Part shown: positions 55,530-64,000 of the stretch, one piece after another | Position numbering within the stretch: the first letter of the stretch is position 1 | How the letters are laid out: every line of letters starts with the position of its first letter | Origin: Lepus europaeus | Lineage: Eukaryota > Chordata > Mammalia > Lagomorpha > Leporidae | Length of the DNA stretch: 64,000 nucleotides | Reading direction: 5' to 3' | NCBI RefSeq assembly: GCF_033115175.1 | Contig: NC_084843.1 | Coordinates: 59,808,474-59,872,473, forward strand | Notes under the pieces: generated by a model | Told to the model about the DNA's origin: nothing | The model's database searches: none | Seen by the model: the letters and a program-made list of their open reading frames with translations, nothing else | Translations under genes and position numbers: made by a program

Positions 55530-56330
55530 ACCGTCCCTCGGCCCCCAAACGGGGCTCCGGAACGGTAGGTAACAAGCGGGCCCTGCGGCTGAGACGGGGC
55601 GCCGCGGCCTTGGAAAGCGGGTTTGGGCCATCAACCTGAAGAGCCCAGGCGTCTGCGGGGACAACCGCCCCCGTGCGCAGGAGCCCCTGCTCCGGCTCCG
55701 CGTGGCACTTCCGATCCCGGACGCACGCTCGCTCGCCCCAGCCTCGCGCCCCGCCCCCGGGTGCGCGGCGCCCCCCGCCCCGGCCCCGCCCCGCCCGGTG
55801 TGCCCACCCCCGGCCCGCCCCGCCGCCCTTGTAGGCTCCCGCCGCGGCCCGGAGCCTCTCGGCGCAGGCGGACCGCGACCGGCCGGCAGCTGGCTCCACT
55901 CTCCCGCCGGCAGCCTGGGGCACCCGGAGCCAACGGTCCAGGCGGCGGCGCCGCGCGGGGGTCCGGGAGCGAGCGGGCAGGACGCGGAGGCCCTCCAGCG
56001 GCTCTCGGGCAGCCCGGGGCGCGCCCCAGCTTTGCCCGCAGCCCGCGGCTTGGGGCTCTGGGCTCGGCGCCTGCCGGGCCCGCGTCCCCGTACGGCCACA
56101 TGGCTCGGTTCGGCGCGCTGCTGTCCTGCCTGCTGCCCTTGCACTGCGCGCTCTGTGCCGCCGCGGGCAGCGGGACCCCAGGTGCGTGCGGGGCGGGCGC
56201 ACAGGGGCGCTAGGGGTCTGGGGTGCCCGCGATCAGAACAGCCTGAGGGTGCGCGAGCCAGCCGAGCGGCGGTCGGAAGGGTGCGAGACAAGGCGCACAC
56301 TCGGGACAGGGCTGAGTTCTCTTCTCCGTG
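55530..56330 (+). promoter_or_regulatory. ADAMTS14: CpG island, ADAMTS14 promoter and 5' UTR
   Basis: This is very GC-rich sequence, dense in CpG, with many GGGCGG/CCCGCCC Sp1-type boxes (for example CCCCGCCCCGCCCG near 55784). It ends just after the ADAMTS14 start codon. No TATA box is evident. It is a typical CpG-island promoter. The transcription start cannot be placed precisely. Long frames crossing it on both strands are a by-product of few A/T-rich stop codons. Confidence 0.85.
56100..56181 (+). CDS. ADAMTS14: ADAMTS14 coding exon 1 (signal peptide)
   Basis: This exon encodes residues 1-27 plus one base: M-A-R-F-G-A-L-L-S, a Leu/Cys/Ala-rich hydrophobic core (L-L-P-L-H-C-A-L-C) and A-A-A-G-S-G-T-P. 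It is a secretory signal peptide matching the known start of ADAMTS14. The start is the first ATG giving this signal, in the context GGCCACATGG. The donor is CCAG then GTGCGTG. ADAMTS14 is a secreted zinc metalloprotease of the procollagen N-propeptidase group (with ADAMTS2 and ADAMTS3) that trims fibrillar procollagen in the extracellular matrix. The catalytic and thrombospondin-repeat exons lie beyond the window. Confidence 0.93.
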
Positions 56331-57702
56331 TGCGATCCGCACAACCCCGAGGTTTCTCTGCAGGACAGAATTTGAGGAACACCGAGTCTCTTTAGGGACT
56401 GGTATCTGTCTCGTCTGTTCTGTGTGTCTTTTTTTTTTTTCCCCGCTAACTGCTCTGTCTCCAACTGGTGTTGGTGAGTGTCCGGCTGTCCCACACAGAA
56501 GCAGGCTAGCAGGTGATTGCCGGGAGAATACGGGTACTGGCGCGCCTGCAGATCCACGCGCCCTTGGCTCGGGCCAGCAGAGCGTTCTGAGACCCGCCAC
56601 CCTCGCCGCGCAGCCGGGTGCCCTCCAGGGGCTCTGGGCTTCTCGATGAACATTTCCAGGCAGGGTGCCCACTGGTCTGCCAGTCCTGTTCCTGTGCCAA
56701 AGTGGGACCCTTCTTGCAGCAGTCTTGGGGGTCCTTTGCCAAAATGGTGGGGGGCAGAGCTAGTGGGGGATCAGCACTCCTGGAGCCCCGCTGAGTGGAG
56801 GGGATTTTCAGAGCACTTCATTCTCTATGTTTTATCAGCCGGAGGCAAGAGATGGGGTTGTGTGGAAATGAAAATTCCTCCCAAACGCGTATCCATGAAT
56901 CACCAGGCTTGGAAGCCAGGGAGCTGTCATTCCTGCCCCGGCCTGGCTGGGCTCAGGGAGAGCGGTGTGAGGATGGGGCGCTGGCCTGTGGCCTGGAGCA
57001 TGGGGCCGTGACCTCATACTTCACTCAGCCCAAGTGGGCAGGTCACCCCCTGGGTCTCTTTATTTTTGAAGATCTATATTTAGTCAGCTTGGGGCTGGGC
57101 TTTCCAGAAGTCTCAGCAGCCACTGTAGTGCTTGAAAAAGTTTTCTTTCTAACCTTGGAAAAATAGAGTGGCGCGTTCCCTCCCGCCCCGCCCCTCTCCC
57201 TGACGCGTGCCCGAGATCCCCTGGGTTTCTAGGTGTGTTTGTTTTACCAGCTGCGTTCTTGGGAGCTTGGTGAGGAGGGCTCTGCCCCAGGCCGGGCTGG
57301 TGACTTCAGCACCTTGGGGCGGCTTGGGCAGACCTGGCCTTCTCTCCCTCCTGGCTACTGGGGCTTTCGTGGAATTTCAGACCGTTTCTGGGTGATGCCC
57401 AGGATCGGAAGCCTTGTTGCTAGAGTGACGAGTCTCTGCTTGGCACCATTGGTTTTCTTCTAACAAGTTTTAAAAGGGCCTGGGGGCTACAGGGAGCCAA
57501 TTTTTTTCCTCACATATCTGAACACCATTCATCTGGGGGTGGAAAGGCAGTCACTGGGGAAGCCACGGGTAGAAAAATGAGCCTGGACTAAGGAGCCTGG
57601 GCTCAAGGGTCCTAAGTCAATGCCCAGGGCTGCCCTGTGGGCTTGGGGCTGCCCCCGTCCCTGTGCGGGCTGCACTGAGCCGACTCTCTTTACCTTCAAC
57701 AG
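56182..57702 (+). other. ADAMTS14: ADAMTS14 intron 1
   Basis: 1521 bp with GT and AG ends (GTGCGTG and TTCAACAG) and no SINE. It holds the end of the CpG island and a CTCF-like CAGGGGCGCTA at 56202-56212, one G shorter than the strong match at 39621. Confidence 0.85.
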
Positions 57703-58124
57703 AGCTGCGCCTCTCTGGGAAGCTCAGCGACTTCGGTGTGACCGTGCCCTGCAGCACAGATTCCCAGGGCCACTTTCTCTCCCATGTGGTATCCGGCCCA
57801 GCGGCAGCCTCTGTGGGGAGTATGGACATGGACGGTCCACTCCCACCGCCGTCACACTCCGGTCACCTGCGGGTGCCTCGCAGCCCCCTGCGGACCGCCG
57901 GGGCCGGGCGCTACTTCCTCTACTTCAACGTGACTGTCTTCGGGGAACAGCTGCACTTGCACCTGCGGCCCAACCGGAGGCTGGTGGTGCCAGGAGCCTC
58001 GGTGGAGTGGCAGGAGGATTTTCGGGAGCTGTTCCGGCAGCCTTTGCACCAGGACTGTGTATACACTGGCGGTGTCACCGGCATGCCTGGGGCAGCTGTT
58101 GCTATCAGCAACTGTGATGGATTG
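57703..58124 (+). CDS. ADAMTS14: ADAMTS14 coding exon 2 (propeptide)
   Basis: This exon encodes residues 28-168. The first codon takes G from exon 1 to give E-L-R-L-S-G-K-L-S-D. The exon is 422 nt and ends on a whole codon (N-C-D-G-L) before the donor GTAAGG. The protein is the N-terminal part of the metalloprotease prodomain: F-N-V-T-V-F-G, then H-L-R-P-N-R-R-L-V-V-P-G, W-Q-E-D-F-R-E-L-F and a Cys-containing Y-T-G-G-V-T-G segment. The prodomain keeps the protease latent until furin-type cleavage. An N-glycosylation sequon (N-V-T) is present. The frame is intact. The following intron continues to the window end with no exon 3 visible. Confidence 0.95.
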
Positions 58125-58879
58125 GTAAGGGATGAGGCACGACTTTTTCTCTCGTTCAGCTGTGAACTACCCCACCCAGTCCTGGCTCACACGGTTCCCT
58201 CCTTGCCTCTGCTGTGTTTGGGATTCCTATGGGCATGTGGTACAGTGTGGCCGAAGTCAGGGGCAGTGCTGCCTCCCAGAGAGAGTGCACATGTGTCTGC
58301 TGGCCACCAGGGCTGCGTTCTGTCTGGCGGGGGTGGGGCCACCCTTCACCCTCCATGGGTCTGCTTGGACTTCAGGCTGCTTGGCTTTGGGCCCCAACAC
58401 CACTGGGGGAGGGGGAGGAGGCGGGCTCTGGCGGCTGCTGGGCTTTGAATGGCGCCTGTGCCTCCCACTAGCCGTGGGGATGTGGGCGAGTTGACCTCTC
58501 CAGGGCTCTTCCCCTTGTGCATAAGAGGAGGGCTCCCTCATGCTGCACGTAGCTACTGTTCCAGGTGCTAGGGATCTGTAGTGCCTGGGGCAGACCTGGT
58601 CCCTGCCTTCGTGTCGCTGACTCGCCGATGTGAGTGCTGTAATGGGGTCTGGCCCATGACTGCCGCGCGGCCGAGGCTCAGTCGTGCCACCAATGTGGTT
58701 ATTGCTGCTGCTGTTGTGTTACGTCCTTGCTCTTCTCTGCCCAGAGCCAGCCTGCTTGTCCCAGCTGCACAGGCCTTTTAGCACCCTCTCCTCCTCCCAC
58801 ACAGCGCAGTGCCCCTGCTAGCTGGCTCCATGTTACAAACCAGAAACCACAGTGGCTGGCTGGGCTGCTGGCTGGCTGG
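58125..58879 (+). other. ADAMTS14: ADAMTS14 intron 2, first part
   Basis: Unique sequence. A CTCF-like partial match (GCCACCAGGGCTGCG) lies near 58300. Short TGGC repeats occur just before the next SINE. Confidence 0.5.
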
Positions 58880-59215
58880 CTTTCTTCCTTTTGATTTATT
58901 TATTTATCGGTCAGAGAAAGAGAGAGAGAGAGGAGAGAGAGAGAGAGCGACAGCGAGGTTTCCTGTCCACTGATTAACTCCCCAGAGGGTCACAATGGCC
59001 GAGGCTGGTGCTGGTCCAGGTCAAAGCCAGGAGCCTGGAAGTCCGTCTGGGTCGCCCAGGTGGGTGCGGGGGCCCAAGCACTCGGACCATCCTCACTGCT
59101 TCCCCAGGTGCATTTGCAGGGAGCTGGATCGGAGGCACAGTAGCTGGTGCTTCCAGACAGGATGCTGACTGCACAGCTGGCGGCCTGGCCCACTGTGCCA
59201 CGATGTGGGCCACAC
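58880..59215 (-). mobile_element. CSINE in ADAMTS14 intron 2
   Basis: Tail TTTTGATTTATTTATTTATC, GA run and reverse body (CACTGATTAACTCCCCAGAG) to CCCACTGTGCCACGATGTGG. Confidence 0.8.
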
Positions 59216-62200
59216 AGTGGGCCGCTCTCTCTCTCTCTCTCTTGCTCTCTCTCTTTCTCACTGCCCGCTGCTGCCAGCCCTCACTCCCTGTGCGGCTCCC
59301 TCCTTGGCGTGTGAGCCCCTCGTGAGCGGGTGTGGCAGCCTGAGACGCTGGTGGGCGGCTCTTTGTGGGTCTCTACTTAGCTGGGGACAACAGGTGTGAG
59401 CTGGTGGGTTCCAAGAAGGCATCCGCTTGCCCTTCCGCCCCTCTGACCATTGAGAGAGAGTGGTTCAGGGGGAGCATCCCTTACCGTCTCCCCATCCCCA
59501 CAAGACGGTTACAAGCCCGGGTCCGCTGTTTGTGTCTAGGCCAGTGCCTGTCAACCCTGTTTTTATTATCATCCCCTTGGGAGCCACTCCAGACCATTTC
59601 CCCTTGATCTCTGCCTCCCTATGAAATGTTCACACCTGAGATACATTGAGTGTCTCAGATCCTGTGTATACGGGTGTGTGTGTGCACGTGTGTGCGAGTG
59701 CGGGCACTTTGTATATAAAAGAGCTCGTTTTCTTTTGCCTTCTGCAGAACCAGTTTGTACCTCCTTGAGGCTTTTGGGCCCTCACTGAGAGGCCTGGTCT
59801 GGGCAGGGGCTGGGCTCAAAGCTGCACGGGTGCTGGAATCACCTGAGCACCTGTCGGGTGCAGAATCTGCCTCCTGGGGGAGAAGCCCAAGGGCTGCGTC
59901 CTTTATGGCAATTTGCAGGTGAGCAAGCAGGGGTTCTGCTGAGCAGTGTTTGAGACCGGGTTGTAGGGTTGAGCGGGGGAGCCCTCGATCAGAGCTGCAG
60001 TGAAGGTCAGGTGACTCACGGAGTGTCCACGCAGCGAGAGACAGGAGGCGCTTGTCGGGGCAGGCAGCTCGGCTGGCTGACACGGGGCTTCTTTCTGAAG
60101 TTGTCACACGGGATGACCGCGGCCCCTGGGTGACAGGGCTCGGGCCGCCCTTGTCTGACGACTCCCCTGGAGTGAGGTGTGGACAGGGAGGTGGGCAACA
60201 CATGCCCCGAACCTTGGGGGTGAGAGGTGGCTGTCGCCCCCAGTGGGTCACCTCCCACCCAGCTTGTTAACCCCGCTGGCAGGTGATGGCTGGCTGCTCG
60301 GTGCTGCAGGGACCCAGGCTGCACAGGACCCTGACGCAGCCTGGAGGCCGTACGGCCCGGTGTGTGCGGTGACAGCTTGTGCGCTGGGCTTGTGGCTGGC
60401 GTCTGGCGGAGGTGGGCTGCTGGCTGGGCCTGGGATGAGGTTGCTCAGACGCCATTTCTGATGTTTGGAGCCCTCTGGGTGAATATGTTCGTTAGCTTGG
60501 TGGCCTCAGGCAAGCACCCCCCAAAATGGGCCTGCAGCCGCTGCTCCCTAGCGGAGGGGGCCTGGGTCTCTGACGTTTGCAGTAGCTGTTTCAGGCCCAG
60601 AGGCCACCATGGATGGGCTCACGGGAGCCCCTGCCTTCTCTGGGCTGAGGCTTGGCCCAGGCCTTTGCTATGCCCTAGCCGCCTACAGAGGCCAGCCTGG
60701 AAGTCTGGCATCTGGGTGCCTCCCCCCAGGTCCCGGGGCTGAGCCCTCACTCCCAGCCCACGCACGCAGAGCTGCCTGTGCCCTGGAGAGCAAGGGCTGA
60801 TTCACAGTGACCCAGCTCAGCTCAGCTTGCACTCAGGGGCCACAGTGCAGTGTGCCTGATAAGACTTAACTCTGCCCCTTCATGTGGTCCCTGGATCTTA
60901 ACCTCATTCCTCTCATGTCTCAGATGCGCCGTCTTTCCAGAGCACGTACTGGGTGCTGGCCCCGGGCAAGGTCCACGGGGAGAGCAGAAGCAAACAAGAG
61001 AAGCACAGATGGCAGCAAGGGCAGTGAGCGCTGCCCGTGGCCCAGGTGTGGGAGGTGTCCTGTCCAGTGCATTCGTCCACACCACCCATTTTATAGATGA
61101 GAAAACTGAGTAGGGGAGGCGGCTCCTGTGAGCTGGGCCTTGGTGGTCCGCAGAGCCCCTCTGCCGCCCCACAGTCCGAGGAGGTGTGCACAGCGCTGGT
61201 CCTCACCCCTGCTTTATAGGGCATCAGCCCTGTCCTTGAGGAACTTGGGTGCCAAGGAGGGGCCCCACGGACAGCTTTAACTTTCATTATTGGTTCTCTA
61301 GGACCCAGTGGAGTGGGTGCTCAGTAAAAGGGAGCGATTGTCCTCTTGGGTGTCAGAGGTGACATTGGAACTGGGCCTTGAGAGTTGAATAGGGGTTTGC
61401 TGGGGCCAGAGGGTGGGGAGGGTACTGTGGGCGAAGGGAAGAGCTTTAGCAAGTGGGTGTGGGTCAGGCAGGGGAGGGTGCGCCGAGCCACAGGGGGCTG
61501 GAGGGGGGGGGTCCCAGAGGGCACGCGGGGCAGGTGGCCTTGGCCTGACCTGGAAGGGAGGGCAGGGTTGGCAGGGGCACGGAGCAGGGACAGGGCAGCC
61601 TGTTTCTGACAGAGGCTGGGCCGGGGGTGGTGACCTGGCCGTGTGCCTCTGAGTCAGCGCCCTCCCTCTCCGGGCCCCTGTGGCCTGCTGCGAATAAGCT
61701 CAGTGCAGGCCTGGCTGGAGGAGTCTGTAAGCCAGAAGCTGACCCCCTCTCTCCCCGGCTGGTCCCTGGGCCTGCTCCGTGCCAGGCCTGGGCTGGGCTG
61801 CAGCTTCAGGGAAGAGCGTGGCCAGTCCCCGAGCTAGCCTTTCACAGCCAGATGCACCACGTGGTGGTCCCCAGTCTGCATGAACACCCCTGAGTGGGCA
61901 GAGACTTGCCGCTGTCTGGCGCGTTTGCTGCTCAGCTGCGAAGTGTGGGGCCTGGATTGGTGGCTTAAGCCTCATTTGCAGCTGGAAGCCTTAGTGGCGG
62001 CAGCAGCCGTCACCCCTTCCTCTTCTCCTGCCGTTGTCTGGGACTGCTCACCTGTGGGACCCTGGGACCGACATGGGAGGGTTCTGTGCCTGGCAGTGCA
62101 TTCATGCCCAGAGCTGTTTATACTGCCTCCCACCCACTCCTCTGGAGGACCACTGTGGCGTAGCTGGGGGACGACATAGACAGGGATCCAGGGATGAAGA

Positions 62201-62969
62201 CGCAGGGACCCTGACATAAAGGCAGACCGATTACCATCCTGCGAGAGGCAGGACCCTTTGCTTTTGGTTGGAACATCTAGGTGGGCTACATGGTGGAGGT
62301 GGCATTGGCTGCAGCCTGTTCAAACATAAGCGTGGAAGAAAGTTCTGGGAGGACGACTGACCCAGGCAGTCCTGATAGGGGGAGGCCCAGTCCTCCCTGC
62401 AGTTCCCTGTGGGGTTGGGAGCAGCTGGCCAGGGATGCTGTCGGGACTGAGGCTCCCAGACTTTGAGTGTGCCCAGGGAACAGCAGTGACCTGATGGGTC
62501 ATGCGCCACAGCTGCGGATGCTCTGTATCTGGGAGGAACCTGGGAGCCTGGGGTGAGGGCTGGCTCTCTGTGGGTCCTCGAGGGGTTGCAGGGTGAGGGA
62601 GGCGTCAGCTGAGAGGGGTCCTCGCTTCTCATGGGGCTGTGCCTTCACTGTGTCCCTCTGGAACCCGGGCTGCCAGCCTCCTGAAGGCAGCTTCCCTGTT
62701 GGTGTCCCTGGGTCCTGGGCCTCGGCACCCTGTGCTTGGCTGCTTGGGGCTTCCCCCTTTGCCTGCAGTGCCTCTGGGAGTCAGACCTGGCGTGGAAGCA
62801 GCCACACGTGTAGGACTTCGCACATCTGCTTCCATTTTCTACTTGGAGGTCCTGCATTTGTGACGGGTTACATGGAGTAGACCCAGGCAGATGGCATGGG
62901 GAGGAGGCAAGGAACGCTCACGGACACTCTCTAGCCTCAGCCCTGCAGCCCTGCATCTTTAAAGTGGGA
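59216..62969 (+). other. ADAMTS14: ADAMTS14 intron 2, mostly unique
   Basis: About 3.75 kb with a short GT run near 59670, a MER5-like scrap (GCTGGAATCACCTGAGCACC near 59832) and no supported exon. Many frames are open because the sequence is GC-rich; none resembles ADAMTS14 exon 3 or any other protein I know. Confidence 0.5.
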
Positions 62970-63283
62970 ATGGCAGGGGCCAGAGCTGTGGTGCAGCAAG
63001 TTAGGCAGCCACTGGGACACCAGCATCCCACATGGGTGCCGGTTCAAGTCCTGGCTGCTCCACTTCTGATCCAGCTCCCTGCTAATGCCCTGGGAAAGCA
63101 GTGGAGGATGGCAGAAGTATCTGGGGGCCCTGCATCTATGTGGGAGATCCAGAGGAAGCTCCAGGCTCCTGGCTTCAGCATGGCCCAGCCCCTGCCATTG
63201 CAGCCAGAGGAGTGAAATACAGGATGGGAGATCTCTCTCTTTCATTTTTGCAAAAATAAAATAAATCCTTTTTAAAAATGGGA
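62970..63283 (+). mobile_element. CSINE in ADAMTS14 intron 2
   Basis: Head GGGGCCAGAGCTGTGGTGCA, body and tail AAAATAAAATAAATCC. Confidence 0.85.
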
Positions 63284-63663
63284 CTACATAGGGAGTGAGG
63301 CACTGACTGCGGGGTGCTGAGGATGTTCTAGAACTCACTGAGGTGGTGGCAGTTGTATGACGCCATGCACGTCCTAGAAACTGCTGAGCTGTGCGTGTTC
63401 AGCAGGTGAGCTACGTGGTGTGTGGACCGTCCCAACAGAGCTGCTCCAGAAAGGCCCCGGGACAGCGCTGCCAGCAGTCCTCAGAGAGACACAGCCCAGG
63501 CAGGGGTGCAGGCTATGTTCATGCTGCTGCCCGCTGGCCGTGTACCCTGGTCTCTAAGGAGGGGAGCGAGCAGCTCTCTATGGGAGGATTCAATGAGATC
63601 TGGTGTGTGGGGGGCCTTCAACGTGGGGATTATTTCAGTGCTTAGTAATAGTAATATATTTCT
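63284..63663 (+). other. ADAMTS14: ADAMTS14 intron 2, unique stretch
   Basis: Short unique segment with no feature I can support. Confidence 0.5.
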
Positions 63664-63996
63664 TATTTTTTAAAATATTTATTTATTTTATTTGAAAGGC
63701 AGAGTTACAGAGAGGCAGATGCAGTGAGAGAGAGAGAATCTTCCCTCTGCTGGTTCACTCCCCAAATGGCCTCAATGGCTGAAGCTAGGCTGATCTGAAG
63801 CCAGGAGCCCAGAGTTTCTTCCAGGTCTCCCACGTGGGTGCAGGAGCCCAAGCACTTGGGCCATCTTATACTGCTTTCCCAGGCCATAGCAGAGAGCTGG
63901 ATCAGAAGAGGAACAGCTGGGACTCAAACCAGTGCTCATATGGGATGCTAGCACTGCAGGCAGAGCTTTTACCCTCTGTGCCATAGCACTGGCCCC
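63664..63996 (-). mobile_element. CSINE at right window edge
   Basis: Tail TTTTTTAAAATATTTATTTA and reverse body, with head GTGCCATAGCACTGGCCCC just before the window end. Its right flank is not available. Confidence 0.87.
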
Positions 63997-64000
63997 AGTA

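Noticed and set aside
55491-56672. 393-codon antisense and 315-codon sense frames over the CpG island
   Set aside because: GC-rich sequence has few stop codons. The real gene here is ADAMTS14 exon 1 in a different frame with proper signal peptide and donor.
57663-58448. 261-codon single open frame through ADAMTS14 exon 2
   Set aside because: The frame reads past the GTAAGG donor into intron 2. Only 57703-58124 matches ADAMTS14.

Overview
This is a mammalian nuclear genomic window, almost certainly from a lagomorph and most likely European rabbit. Two things show this: about 47 copies of the lagomorph tRNA-derived CSINE family, and a 5'-truncated LINE-1 tail at 47.16-47.87 kb that I recognise as rabbit-type. 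Only about 3.5% of the window is coding. There are no operons, CRISPR arrays or other prokaryotic features.

Two protein-coding genes are supported. PRF1 (perforin-1) lies on the minus strand. Its coding sequence is 17549-17011 joined to 15894-14766, which gives exactly 555 codons plus a stop, with clean splice sites and no lesion. The first two coding exons of ADAMTS14 lie on the plus strand (56100-56181 and 57703-58124), downstream of a strong CpG island; the rest of that gene runs off the right edge. The two genes are divergent and about 38.5 kb apart, matching the PRF1-ADAMTS14 neighbourhood on human 10q22. Perforin is the cytotoxic-granule pore former. ADAMTS14 is a secreted procollagen N-propeptidase. 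They share a neighbourhood, not a pathway.

Layout. 0-13.9 kb: intergenic sequence 3' of PRF1, with SINEs, an L1 tail broken up by four SINEs, and a mariner-type hairpin. 13.9-17.6 kb: PRF1. 17.6-20.3 kb: PRF1 upstream region, including a possible noncoding exon 1. 20.4-28.2 kb: decayed antisense L1 with SINEs, one MaLR LTR and one probable solo LTR. 28.2-36.8 kb: SINEs, sense L1, a large inverted duplication (32.17-33.71 kb) and a solo LTR with flanking direct repeats. 37.8-39.6 kb: a CpG-bearing minisatellite, a small polyadenylated retrocopy and a degenerate PRF1 exon-2 duplicate. 40-50.5 kb: SINEs, a class-II-like solo LTR, the young L1 tail and a SINE-split MER5-type DNA element. 50.5-55.5 kb: mostly unique, with a 48-bp minisatellite and an 800-bp compound CA/CT microsatellite. 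55.5-64 kb: ADAMTS14 promoter, exons 1-2 and the start of intron 2.

I found no new molecular system. The observations most worth following are the PRF1 exon-2 pseudogene about 22 kb upstream of PRF1, the 420-bp-arm inverted duplication whose right arm later took a SINE, and the tandem arrays at 37.9, 51.4 and 54 kb. Most long open frames here are artefacts of SINEs, tandem repeats or the CpG island.
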